Part shown: one piece after another, positions 1 to 8,902 of the stretch | Layout: each line of letters begins with the position of its first letter | How positions within the stretch are numbered: position 1 is the stretch's first letter | Assembly (NCBI GenBank): GCA_031082155.1 | Contig: JAVHLL010000016.1 | Coordinates: 1-56,199, forward strand | Origin: Thermodesulfovibrionales bacterium | GTDB taxonomy: Bacteria; Nitrospirota; Thermodesulfovibrionia; Thermodesulfovibrionales; SM23-35 | Length of the DNA stretch: 56,199 nucleotides | Direction of reading: 5' to 3' | The notes under the pieces: model-generated | Seen by the model: only the letters and a program-made list of their open reading frames with translations | What the model was told of the DNA's origin: nothing | Databases searched by the model: none | Translations under genes and position numbers: made by a program

Positions 1-1925
1 TGCGAAATAAGGGGAATAGCGGCTATGGCGTTCAGATCACCGGGGACATCGGAAGTGATAAAACTGTTGTATGCCTTTCCGGTAGAAATAACATGACCGC
101 TGATTCCTTCACCTGCGGGCAGAGATTGTCCTGTCAGGGTTGTCCACCTTCCACGGGCAAGTTCTATCACTGTTCTTCCACTGACCATGTCCCGCATGGC
201 AAGAGAAGCTCCTTCTGCTTTTATCAGATCATCAACCTGATCGAGGATGATCGGCAGCATTTCCGACTTATTTTGCGCAGCCCTCAGGGAATTCGCAACA
301 GAGATGATGGCTTCCATTTCGTGCTCATACCGTTTGCGTTCAGTAATGTCTATCCAGTAGCCGATAATCTCGGCAGGTGCTCCCTCTTCATCCCGCAAGA
401 GTCGGAATTCGTTAAGCATCCACCTGTATGCTCCATTCTTATGTTTGAACCTGTACTCAAGCATATGATGCCCGCTTTGGGAGAACTCAGCAAGACCTTC
501 AGACACTTTCCTGCTGTCTTCGGGATGAATTTTGGTTCCCTGGAAATGTGGTAAATCAAGGAATTCATGAGGTTCGTACCCAAGCACCGAAAATACATTT
601 TCACTAATGAAGGTAAGTCTGTAATCCCCGACTGCTTCGGTGGTATAAATTACTGCAGGTGTAGCGGCAAGCAGAAACTGTAAACGCTCTCTCGTTTGCC
701 GGAGATTCGCAGTGCGTTCTTCCACGAGTTCCTCGATGTGCTCGTGATACTTCTCTATTTGGTACTCTATCCTCTTTTGCTTTCTTATCCTCCACATACT
801 GTTCATAATTAACGCAAGGTGGATAACGTCGAATTCATTATAGGGATCTTCCTTATTGCAGACGCCTGCTGCGGCCACGATCCTGCTTTCATCGAAAATC
901 GGGATGCTCATATACCGTGTTATGGGCAAATGATTTTCCGGATATCCTTTCCTGTCAGCCATAGTTTGAAGATCATTATAGATAACTGGTTTTCTGAGAC
1001 GGATACTATCTCCCCATACTCCTGCTTTCTCAGAAAAAGAATGTGACATCTCCCGCGCGCCGCATTTCTCCAATGCCTCGCCTGACCATAAACAGAGGTC
1101 TGAACTGTTCTTCTCATCATCAACGAAAAGCAGATATCCCAAAGAGCTTCCGGTCAGCCTCACCCCATCGCCAAGGGCAATCTTCGCGAATTCTCTTTCA
1201 GAACTTACCTTCACTTTTTCGAGCTTCAGCAATGTCCTGAAACGCTCTTCATTCAATTTCAGCGCTTTTTCAACCCGTTTCCGTTCGTTGATTTCTTCTG
1301 CGATACCCTCAATGGTCTCATTCGTCAGCTTCCTGAGGGATTGGAAAATATCCAATTGCGATAAATCTGAAACTCTGACATCCAGGTCCCCCTTTGAGAC
1401 CTTATGCAGGACTTCAAAGTATTCTGCGAGACAGAATGCAAATTCATGAGATTGGTCAATAATCTCTCCAATGTTTTGTGCAGTAAGATTCACGATCTGC
1501 TTCAAAAGAGAGATAAGCTCTACTTCCGATTTTTCCGGAATCCTTACGGCAGGATCTCCGGCAGAGATCTTCTTTAATGCCTCGAATACCTCAGAAAGGC
1601 TTATTGCCAGTTCCAGACTCATGGTTTCGACTTCTTTGTTGCTCATTTCCACTATCTTTCGCAAGCCCTGGAATTGCCTTTTTATTTCCTGAAACGTCTC
1701 TGGCATATCAGAGGGCTTTCCATTCTTCCTGAAAATATCGCACTCAAGGCAGATTTCCATCTTCTCCAGAAACTCTCCTCTTATCTCTCCACTGCAATGG
1801 GTTTCTGAGATAAGCCAGCACTTCATTCCCTCAGCACTGTACCCCGGACAGGCAGTTTCCTTACAATCGAACACTTCCCAACATTTCATTGTCATTGCTT
1901 CATCAATTTCATCTTTATTTTTCAT
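1..1925 (-). CDS. Multi-domain redox/signal sensor (two-CW, HAMP-like, GAF, PAS, GAF), 3'-truncated by window edge
   Basis: The frame is open from the ATG at 1925 to the window edge (641 codons) and lacks its C-terminus, so the output domain is unknown. Read by eye, residues 14-63 form a cysteine-rich module (CW..C..C....CW..C....CLEC) of the kind called two-CW. Residues about 105-215 hold two HAMP-like segments (SAGDPAVRI and SKGDLDVRV). A GAF domain follows at about 240-375, a PAS domain with the PAC ending DITERKR at about 412-535, and the start of a second GAF from about 545. There is no membrane segment, so it is probably cytoplasmic. The start lies 7 nt after the stop of the diguanylate cyclase upstream, which implies co-transcription. 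Likely a histidine kinase or cyclic-di-GMP enzyme in full length; the catalytic part is not visible. Confidence 0.8.
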   Translation of the reverse strand, partial: MKNKDEIDEAMTMKCWEVFDCKETACPGYSAEGMKCWLISETHCSGEIRGEFLEKMEICLECDIFRKNGKPSDMPETFQEIKRQFQGLRKIVEMSNKEVETMSLELAISLSEVFEALKKISAGDPAVRIPEKSEVELISLLKQIVNLTAQNIGEIIDQSHEFAFCLAEYFEVLHKVSKGDLDVRVSDLSQLDIFQSLRKLTNETIEGIAEEINERKRVEKALKLNEERFRTLLKLEKVKVSSEREFAKIALGDGVRLTGSSLGYLLFVDDEKNSSDLCLWSGEALEKCGAREMSHSFSEKAGVWGDSIRLRKPVIYNDLQTMADRKGYPENHLPITRYMSIPIFDESRIVAAAGVCNKEDPYNEFDVIHLALIMNSMWRIRKQKRIEYQIEKYHEHIEELVEERTANLRQTRERLQFLLAATPAVIYTTEAVGDYRLTFISENVFSVLGYEPHEFLDLPHFQGTKIHPEDSRKVSEGLAEFSQSGHHMLEYRFKHKNGAYRWMLNEFRLLRDEEGAPAEIIGYWIDITERKRYEHEMEAIISVANSLRAAQNKSEMLPIILDQVDDLIKAEGASLAMRDMVSGRTVIELARGRWTTLTGQSLPAGEGISGHVISTGKAYNSFITSDVPGDLNAIAAIPLIS

Positions 1926-1931
1926 TTCAGC

Positions 1932-3374
1932 TTATCCCTGTATGAGGTACACTCTGTTTCTCCCTTCGCCTTTTGCCGCATACAATGCATTATCACCCCT
2001 TTTCACAAAATCATTCATGTCCTCATTTTGGGGATTAAACGCAGCAATTCCTATGCTCACAGAAGTTGTAATCGTTTCTCCGCTCTTCACCTTCAAGCCA
2101 AACTCTTCAACATTTGCCCTTATACGTTCCGCAAGTTCCTGAGCGTTTTCTAAAGGAGTTTCCGGCAGAACCATAAAAAACTCGTCACCCCCGTACCTGC
2201 CGATGATATCAGTCTTCCTGAGAGATTTATTCAGCAGGGAAGCGATTGCCTGCAAAACTTTATCTCCATGATCATGTCCGTATGAGTCGTTGATTTCCTT
2301 AAAATAATCAACATCACAGACCATGAGGGCCAGCTTCGAACCATACCTTTTTGACCTTCTGGTCTCTTCCTCCAATTTTTCGATAAGAGCTCTTCTGTTC
2401 AATAACCCGGTAAGATCGTCAGTGCGAGAGAGATGCTGAAACCTGTCAATCAGAATATCTCGCTCAGTTTCCGTCCGTTTTCGCGCAGTGATGTCCCGGG
2501 TGTATTCTATGACATTCGTTACCTTGCCGTTCTCGTCGAATATTGGATACGTATGAATCTCAACCCATATTGGCGCCCCCGATGGGAGCATCGTCAATTT
2601 TTCTTTCATCTGAGGGGCACCCGTGTAAAATGTTTCCTGAACAACGCAGTCATTGCACACATCTGTTCTGTTGTGGAGAATTTGAAAACACCGGTTCCCG
2701 ATCAGTTCGTCGACCGTCTTTTCCCGCATGCGTGCATATGATTCATTTGTTTTTTCAAAGCGATAGTCGCAATGAATAATGCAGAAAGGATCCTGAATGC
2801 TCTCGAATATCGTATTATAAAATTCCTCTGAATCTCTGAGTGCAATTTCATTCTTCTTAATATCCGTGATATCAAACGCGATCTGCAGCCTTACAAAACA
2901 CTTGCTTGGCCAGCGTATAGCTTTATCAATGCAATGATACCAGCGCCCTGTTATGGTGTCATAAAAATCCCATAAAATAGGGACGCCCGGTTTTCCATGG
3001 ATAAGGAGACGGTCGTTTGTACAACAACGGCAGGGCTCATCTGATCCCCCATGAAAAGCTTCATAACACTTCTTCCCGACGATGTTCTTGCCATAGAGTT
3101 TCTTCACTTGTTTATTGACACGCAAAAGCGTATAGTTCTGCATGTCAGAGACATACACTAATCCTTCCACTCCGTCCATGACCGCAAACATCTCGTCCAT
3201 TATCTCTTTGGCGGCTTCGATTTCGAGTATATGGACAGGCTCCCGAACCATCTTTTTCCTTAACACCTTTTCAGACACACCTTTTTTCTTTCCGGTTTTG
3301 CCCATACTGCAATTAAGCAAAAGATATACCAGATATCTATAAATTAAAAATAAGCAGTTGCTATAATGTAACAA
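1932..3374 (-). CDS. PAS-PAS-GGDEF diguanylate cyclase
   Basis: Predicted to make cyclic di-GMP from two GTP under control of two PAS sensor domains. Two PAS domains (about 60-175 and 180-300, the second ending DITARKR) are followed by a GGDEF domain (about 315-480). The catalytic GGDEF is intact at 395-399 and the inhibitory I-site RKTD lies five residues before it, so product inhibition is expected. Both PAS domains carry a cysteine cluster (CYEAFHGGSDEPCRCC and CFQILHNRTDVCNDC). The start is ambiguous. A TTG at 3374 has a GGAG six bases upstream and adds a hydrophobic 22-residue segment that could be a membrane anchor. An ATG at 3305 gives a soluble protein starting MGKTGKKK. It sits directly upstream of the truncated sensor. 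Confidence 0.9.
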   Translation of the reverse strand: MLHYSNCLFLIYRYLVYLLLNCSMGKTGKKKGVSEKVLRKKMVREPVHILEIEAAKEIMDEMFAVMDGVEGLVYVSDMQNYTLLRVNKQVKKLYGKNIVGKKCYEAFHGGSDEPCRCCTNDRLLIHGKPGVPILWDFYDTITGRWYHCIDKAIRWPSKCFVRLQIAFDITDIKKNEIALRDSEEFYNTIFESIQDPFCIIHCDYRFEKTNESYARMREKTVDELIGNRCFQILHNRTDVCNDCVVQETFYTGAPQMKEKLTMLPSGAPIWVEIHTYPIFDENGKVTNVIEYTRDITARKRTETERDILIDRFQHLSRTDDLTGLLNRRALIEKLEEETRRSKRYGSKLALMVCDVDYFKEINDSYGHDHGDKVLQAIASLLNKSLRKTDIIGRYGGDEFFMVLPETPLENAQELAERIRANVEEFGLKVKSGETITTSVSIGIAAFNPQNEDMNDFVKRGDNALYAAKGEGRNRVYLIQG

Positions 3375-3568
3375 TAAATACTCCCCAAGCGCAACTGCGA
3401 ACTGCTCGTTTTCTGCACGATAATCCGGATAACTGCTTAAATACTTATTCTCAGAATTGACTATAGGAACCTGGGAAATGCATATTGATAAATGCGAAGG
3501 AAATACGCCGGATGAATCGGTATGCCGGCGTCGTCATCATGCCCTGCTCTTGCGGGATAATTCTCTTG

Positions 3569-6316
3569 TTATAGTGAAGTATTATGGAGAATTTCGTATA
3601 TCTTCGTTAAGAACTCATGGGGCGAAATAGGTTTCGGTATAAAATTCAGGCCGTTCTCCCCCATGCCTTTTCTTTGTTCAATATCAGAAACATAGCCGCT
3701 TGTAAAAATTGCCTTCATCTCAGGTCTTATTTTCTTTATCTCATCATAAACTTCTTTCCCGCTCTTTTTCGGCATTATCGTATCAAGAATAATAAGCTGA
3801 ATTTTTTCCTTGTGTTCATGAAAAACCTTTATCGCGTCCTCTCCGTCTATTGCTATCAGAACTTCATATCCATATTTCTCAAGCAACTTCTGCATGAAGC
3901 TTCTGACCTGGATATCATCCTCTGCCACAAGAATTGTCTCTTCACCCCCTTTTATGTGGGTGGGCTGTTCCTGCTGTGCAACTTCAAGAACTGATGGAAT
4001 TAAAGGCAGATATATCTTAAATGTGGTGCCTTTGTCAGGCTCACTGTATACGTTGATATATCCCTCGTGTTGTTTAATGATTCCGTATACCATCGCAAGT
4101 CCGAGTCCTGTCCCCTTGCCCACTTGCTTGGTTGTAAAAAATGGCTCGAATATCCTTTCTTGCGTCTTTATATCTATTCCGTGGCCTGTATCCTCAAACG
4201 AAATTACCGCATATATTCCCGGCTTGCCATACCCATGGGCTGCGAGATACTGATCGTCAATTTTTAACAAATCAGTTCTGATGGTTAACTTCCCTCCGTC
4301 AGGCATTGCATCCCTTGCGTTTGCAGCAAGGTTCATCAGTACCTGCTCAATCTGGTTCGCATCTGCCATAATTATGACGTCTTTATCGGCAAGACTTGCA
4401 GACAATTCTATGTCTTCCCCGATAATCCTTGATAACATCCGCTCAATGCCCTTGATGATTTGATTGAGATTCACGGGCTTTGGATTCATTACCTGTTTCC
4501 TGCTGAAGGCGAGAAGGGCATGGGTTAAGCTTGACGCTCTCTGCGCCGCGTTGAGTATCGGCGCTATATTATTTTGCAAGGGGCTGTCTTTCCCTATCTC
4601 CATCTGGAGAAGATTCGAAAAGCCTATGATTGCGGTAAGAATATTGTTGAAATCATGAGCAATGCCCCCCGCAAGCTGACCAATGGCCTCCATCTTCTGT
4701 GCCTGAAGAAGCTGCTGTTCGAGCTTCTTGTGCTCCGTGGTATCTCTGGAAACCTCGAGCACTGCTGCGGGATTTCCCTCTTTATCCCTTAACGCCATAT
4801 TCGCGGTGCAATGAAAGTGCAGTATTTGCCCGTTTTTGTCTGTTACCTGGGTATCATGCTCATGCGCCTTGCCATCCTGAAACGCCTTGAGCACACTACA
4901 GGGGTAAGGTTCGCAGGGTTTTTCCCTCCGGTGATATGCTTCATAACATTTTCTGCCTATAACATCGTCTCCAAATATTTTCTTAGCAATAGTATTGGCC
5001 CAGACAATAGTAAGGTCTCTGTCCATCATACTCATATGGTCGCCAATTGAATGCAGCATGGCGTCGAGCTTCTCTTCACTCTCCCTCAAAGCGTTTTCAA
5101 CTCTCTTGCGTTCGGTAATATCGACATTCACTTCAGCCACCAGCCATTCGCCTTTCTCATTCTGGAAGGGCTTGCTTATAACCTGTATCGGCCTGTTATT
5201 CTCCTTCACGAGGAATTCCTCAGTAACCGTGGCGGTCTTTGTCTCCAGAGATTTCAGTATGCCGCAGTCAGGACATGGTTTATCCCGGTCCATAAAGTAT
5301 GCATAACATTTCCTGCCGGTAAAGTCGCCGTACTTTTTTGCCCACTCCGGGTCGACATACCGGACATTATATTCTGCGTCTATAATGTCGATGCCCGTAT
5401 TTGTTGCGCCCAGGATAAACTCGATCTGTTGTTTTAATAACCTCAACTCTTCTTCTGTTTTTTTCAGGTCCGTTACATCCGTACTGATCTCCACTACGCC
5501 TGTAATGTCCCCCCGGGAATCTTTCACAGGATGACCCCGAATAAACCAGGTCTTTCCATCAGGAGCAGCGCGTTCGATCGCGACTGATTTACCAGCTGCG
5601 AGGATATTCTCATGGAAAGGACATTCCGGACACGGCTCATTCCTTTTATGCAATACTTCATAACAGGTGCGGCCCTTTATCTCTTCTTCAGGCAAGGATG
5701 CATATTCCATAAAGGTCCTGTTCGCCCACAATAGTTTCATGTCCTTATCGCGGTAGCTCATCCTCTCATGCATTGCGTCAAGAATTACCCTCTTCTCATT
5801 TTCTGACTTTCTCAGCGATTCTTCGGTCCTGGTAAGTTCTTCAAGCGCACGGGAAAGTTCAAGGTTCTTTTCTTCCAGGGTTACATGAGAAGTTTCAAGG
5901 TCCCACATAACTTTTTTCAATGAAGTTATGTCCCGGAATGAATAGAGATAGCCAATAATCCTGCCTTCCGTGTTCTTGATGAGAGAGGCGCTCACCAGTG
6001 CGGGGATGGTCCTCCCGGTGGCAGTTTTGAGTGTTGTCTCAATATTAAAGATATTCTGGTCCGCATCCAGGGCTTTTTTCACAACACATTCAGTTTCGCA
6101 TATCCCCGTCTTCAGAACATCTTTACAGTACATGCCGCAGGCTTCGTATTCCTTGAACCCGGTTATCTTTTCCGCTTCCAGATTAAAGTAGACTATGCGC
6201 ATCTGGGGGTCGGTAAAAAATACGGCATCCGGCAAAGAGTGCAGGACGACAGATGCACTTATGTCTTTCGGCCAGGTATTATGTTTCGTGAATTCTTCTG
6301 TTGTGCGACGCTTCAT
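3569..6316 (-). CDS. Four-PAS hybrid sensor histidine kinase with C-terminal receiver
   Basis: A 915-residue soluble hybrid kinase. Four PAS domains lie at about 20-137, 175-287, 295-405 and 415-530. A HisKA domain follows with phospho-acceptor His554 in GIAHDFNN, then the HATPase domain (N-box NLAANARDAM near 662, DTGHG at 709-713, GTGLGLAM near 735). The receiver domain is at about 792-910 with phospho-Asp845 in LIILDTIMP. PAS2, PAS3 and PAS4 each have a cysteine motif of the form G-R-x-CYxxx...PCxxC; PAS1 has a related CGMYC...CETEC cluster. No transmembrane segment is visible, so it probably senses a cytoplasmic redox or ligand signal. Its stop is 194 bp from the diguanylate cyclase start; all point the same way. 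Confidence 0.93.
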   Translation of the reverse strand: MKRRTTEEFTKHNTWPKDISASVVLHSLPDAVFFTDPQMRIVYFNLEAEKITGFKEYEACGMYCKDVLKTGICETECVVKKALDADQNIFNIETTLKTATGRTIPALVSASLIKNTEGRIIGYLYSFRDITSLKKVMWDLETSHVTLEEKNLELSRALEELTRTEESLRKSENEKRVILDAMHERMSYRDKDMKLLWANRTFMEYASLPEEEIKGRTCYEVLHKRNEPCPECPFHENILAAGKSVAIERAAPDGKTWFIRGHPVKDSRGDITGVVEISTDVTDLKKTEEELRLLKQQIEFILGATNTGIDIIDAEYNVRYVDPEWAKKYGDFTGRKCYAYFMDRDKPCPDCGILKSLETKTATVTEEFLVKENNRPIQVISKPFQNEKGEWLVAEVNVDITERKRVENALRESEEKLDAMLHSIGDHMSMMDRDLTIVWANTIAKKIFGDDVIGRKCYEAYHRREKPCEPYPCSVLKAFQDGKAHEHDTQVTDKNGQILHFHCTANMALRDKEGNPAAVLEVSRDTTEHKKLEQQLLQAQKMEAIGQLAGGIAHDFNNILTAIIGFSNLLQMEIGKDSPLQNNIAPILNAAQRASSLTHALLAFSRKQVMNPKPVNLNQIIKGIERMLSRIIGEDIELSASLADKDVIIMADANQIEQVLMNLAANARDAMPDGGKLTIRTDLLKIDDQYLAAHGYGKPGIYAVISFEDTGHGIDIKTQERIFEPFFTTKQVGKGTGLGLAMVYGIIKQHEGYINVYSEPDKGTTFKIYLPLIPSVLEVAQQEQPTHIKGGEETILVAEDDIQVRSFMQKLLEKYGYEVLIAIDGEDAIKVFHEHKEKIQLIILDTIMPKKSGKEVYDEIKKIRPEMKAIFTSGYVSDIEQRKGMGENGLNFIPKPISPHEFLTKIYEILHNTSL

Positions 6317-6325
6317 GCCCTGTAT

Positions 6326-6919
6326 CTACCGCTCTGCAATAAACCTGCAGATTAAATCGCCCGTTGAGCGGCAGGTTACTTCTCTGGCCTTAAACATCCC
6401 CATGCCGGACGGATAGGGATCACTATAGACGAGGTCCATATAAGAAGCAGTGCACGCGCTGAACATATAGCATCTGCCATAGGGCTGCGGGCCGTATTTT
6501 TCGATATACCGGCCGGGATCATATGCATTCTTCACCACTGTCACCAGCCGCTCTCCGGGGATGATCTCTTCAATTTCGATGTAGCCGATACCAAAGATAT
6601 TCGTAAACGCAACAAGCGCAGCGACTTCATCTTCCGGAGTGGAAATCATCGGCGTGATATGTTCCCGCCAGTGCATGGAAGCCCGTATGCCGTGAAAGGT
6701 ATGATAGCCGCATTCGAGAACAGCTTCGTATAATTTTTTTTCGATCGCATATACTGAATGAGTATTCATGCCATGTATCGCCTGAGACACGACCTTGAAG
6801 TAGAATTCATTGTAATTCATTGCTGCATAGACGCCAAAAGCAGCCATGATGCCCTTCTCGTTGCTTTCGATTTGCAACTTTGAAGCTATTTCAATAACCT
6901 TTTTGCTGTCTATCGCCAT
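6326..6919 (-). CDS. V4R-like small-molecule-binding protein (second of pair)
   Basis: A 197-residue soluble protein with no signal peptide. The pattern, including the cysteine-containing end (GRCYMFSACTASYM...EVTCRSTGDLICRFI), resembles V4R (4-vinyl-reductase/hydrocarbon-binding) domains, where an RxTxxGDxxCxF-type ending is usual. Its ATG overlaps the stop of the preceding V4R-like gene by one base, so the two are translationally linked. It lies just upstream of the hybrid histidine kinase, separated by 9 bp, which suggests a ligand-binding partner in that signalling route. The family call rests on pattern memory, not on a search; the ligand is unknown. Confidence 0.55.
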   Translation of the reverse strand: MAIDSKKVIEIASKLQIESNEKGIMAAFGVYAAMNYNEFYFKVVSQAIHGMNTHSVYAIEKKLYEAVLECGYHTFHGIRASMHWREHITPMISTPEDEVAALVAFTNIFGIGYIEIEEIIPGERLVTVVKNAYDPGRYIEKYGPQPYGRCYMFSACTASYMDLVYSDPYPSGMGMFKAREVTCRSTGDLICRFIAER

Positions 6920-7431
6920 TATTCCTTCACCGTGAGGAGAAATTCACATTGTTCCTGCCCGGATATCATACACATGGTCTCCTCAACGCGGTACGTATCA
7001 AGCGGTTTTTCATACACTGCAGAGAGTATTCCACTCAGAAAACCGCAGGTCAAATGACACACAGGGGTTGTCCGTCGCTCGTATTTCGCCAGCCAGCCTG
7101 TCACATAATATGAAGAGTCGGCATATGCCTTGCCGCCTGATCCGCTCAATCTCGAAAGGTCAATCCGCCCGAATCCCATAAACCGATACAGTTCTGCAGC
7201 TGTCTTCAATTTCTCCTCTGCGGGAGCGCCGCTCAGATGATTCAGGATATACCGGGTAAAATTATCATGGAACTCTTCCTGTGCAGCCTGGATAATGAGG
7301 GAACGCGCATCTATCCCTTCCATTTCCTCAAGGGCTTTTACAAGGCCGCAGTTAAAGTGATGGCAGTGAAGAGATACTCCTATGCCGTCGAGCTTTAAAA
7401 CATTCATTTCCGGCTCGAATTCAAGCAACAT
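6919..7431 (-). CDS. V4R-like small-molecule-binding protein (first of pair)
   Basis: A 170-residue cytoplasmic protein. Its C-terminal half (CHLTCGFLSGILSAV, then EETMCMISGQEQCEFLL) has the typical V4R-domain ending, with a cysteine-containing strand before the C-terminus. Those domains bind small hydrophobic ligands or tetrapyrrole precursors, or serve as sensor modules beside kinases and transcription factors. An N-terminal HCHHFNC stretch at residues 22-28 could bind a metal; that is inference. First gene of the signalling group 7431-1, reading away from the cytochrome genes, with a 139 bp gap to the 7-heme cytochrome stop. Confidence 0.55.
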   Translation of the reverse strand: MLLEFEPEMNVLKLDGIGVSLHCHHFNCGLVKALEEMEGIDARSLIIQAAQEEFHDNFTRYILNHLSGAPAEEKLKTAAELYRFMGFGRIDLSRLSGSGGKAYADSSYYVTGWLAKYERRTTPVCHLTCGFLSGILSAVYEKPLDTYRVEETMCMISGQEQCEFLLTVKE

Positions 7432-7570
7432 AAACTCCTAAATTTAAGTATAAGCTACTTTTAGTTGAAAAGCTATAGAACGGGTAGAATCATTCATCAT
7501 CACCGAATCAGATAAAACTTTCAGCCCGATCGGGATAGGACAGGGCCATATCCTCTTCCTCTATCATCTA

Positions 7571-8821
7571 TCAGAAACCGCCGCGACCGCCCCCATGATA
7601 GTGACAACCGGCGCAGCCGGGTTTGCTCGAATTGTGGGTAGCCCGTACATGGCAGGCGCTAAAGCAGAAACTCTGCCAGGAGGCGTCTGAGGTATTGGGT
7701 ACGGAGATGGAGACACCGTTTACGGATGACCGGATCAGATCGATATTGGTCGGAGAACCGTGCGGCTCATGGCAATCGAGGCAGGAGAGGGTACGGTAAC
7801 CCCCATTTACATAGGGACTTCTGGCATAGTTGATTCCTCCGTTTAGGGCACCATGTCCATCCGCAGTAACAACAGCGCTGGCGGTCTTCCAGCTCAATTT
7901 CCGGATGGCCCTGGGCGTGCCGGGTAGTCGCGGATTGGTGCTGTTAATGGTATTTAAGTCATTATGACAGTCAGTACAGAGCCTGACGTAATTGGGCAGA
8001 TTGGAGCCATTGGCAGTGGTGTTGTTGGCAGGTTCATAGGCTGTCGTTGAGCCATACCAGTAGGGGGCCTGGTAGTCTGCGTAGGCCGCATTCATCCTCT
8101 CCGTCAGGTCATCGCCCCACTTATTATTATGGTCGCTCGGCCTGGAGATGGCCGATTTGGCGGCATCATAGGGAGTATTTTTGTTCCGTTGCGCTATATG
8201 GGGATTGTGGCAAGCGTCACAGGGATTTATATTTGCCGGTAGCGACCAAGCAACACCATCGGCATCGTACATGGTTTTTCCTAATGCCTGGGATACAATA
8301 TCAGGTAAATGATGGGAAGAGCCTGTTACCACGGTGTGACTGAAGGCCGCAAGTATATTGCTGTCGTAAGAACCGGCATTGGTGTTGCCGCCGAAATTGT
8401 AGCTGTAACTTCTATTGAGAGAAATACCACCACTTTGATATGACCCTACACTTGTATGGCAGTCGAAGCAGAAATTAACGGTCTGACTGGTATGGTTTTC
8501 ATCGAACAAAAGAAATTTATCAGGGCCTGAAGCGCCACCAGTGTTTGGCGCCGGCTCAGATCCGCCGATGCCTGCATGCTGTTCATGGCAGTGGGCGCAG
8601 TTACCTTGTGTATAATCTGCAGGAAATCCTGTAGCACTCCGTTTGACACCGTAAATAGTGTTCCCATGGGCAGAATTGAGGTAGGGGCCGCTATTTGCAA
8701 TGTTAGGATAGAATAACCAGCAGAAAAGAATACCTCCACACAGCATAACGCATAGAGTTAAGAGCTTAGAGCTTAGAGTAAATTTCCGGGATTTTTTGTA
8801 AAACCACTTATCTTTCGGCAT
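7571..8821 (-). CDS. Exported 7-heme-motif c-type cytochrome (six CXXCH, one CX3CH)
   Basis: A 416-residue protein with a basic N-terminus and a hydrophobic stretch (LLTLCVMLCGGILFCWLFY, about 20-38) acting as signal peptide or anchor. Heme attachment motifs in order: CAHCH, CFDCH, CDACH, CTDCH, CLDCH, CFSACH (CX3CH) and CAGCH. The C-terminus is histidine- and glycine-rich (CAGCHYHGGGRGGF). Long Asn/Ser/Tyr-rich linkers between hemes suit an extracytoplasmic, possibly surface, electron carrier. The start has an AGAGGA ribosome site just upstream. It is the last gene of the cytochrome array. The sequence encoding its hydrophobic core is a simple repeat (AAGAGCTTAGAGCTTAGAG on the plus strand). 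Confidence 0.85.
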   Translation of the reverse strand: MPKDKWFYKKSRKFTLSSKLLTLCVMLCGGILFCWLFYPNIANSGPYLNSAHGNTIYGVKRSATGFPADYTQGNCAHCHEQHAGIGGSEPAPNTGGASGPDKFLLFDENHTSQTVNFCFDCHTSVGSYQSGGISLNRSYSYNFGGNTNAGSYDSNILAAFSHTVVTGSSHHLPDIVSQALGKTMYDADGVAWSLPANINPCDACHNPHIAQRNKNTPYDAAKSAISRPSDHNNKWGDDLTERMNAAYADYQAPYWYGSTTAYEPANNTTANGSNLPNYVRLCTDCHNDLNTINSTNPRLPGTPRAIRKLSWKTASAVVTADGHGALNGGINYARSPYVNGGYRTLSCLDCHEPHGSPTNIDLIRSSVNGVSISVPNTSDASWQSFCFSACHVRATHNSSKPGCAGCHYHGGGRGGF

Positions 8822-8902
8822 AAATCCTCTTATTTCTTAAGATTTGTTTATTTAAAATGATTTTGTCACTTATTCTCTCTTTCGTTTGCTCCATGCTCTA
8901 TG

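Noticed and set aside
3478-3630. Plus-strand frame of 50 codons beginning MHIDKCEGNTPDE between the diguanylate cyclase and the hybrid kinase
   Set aside because: It overlaps the end of the kinase gene on the other strand, has a weak ribosome site, and shows no recognisable family.
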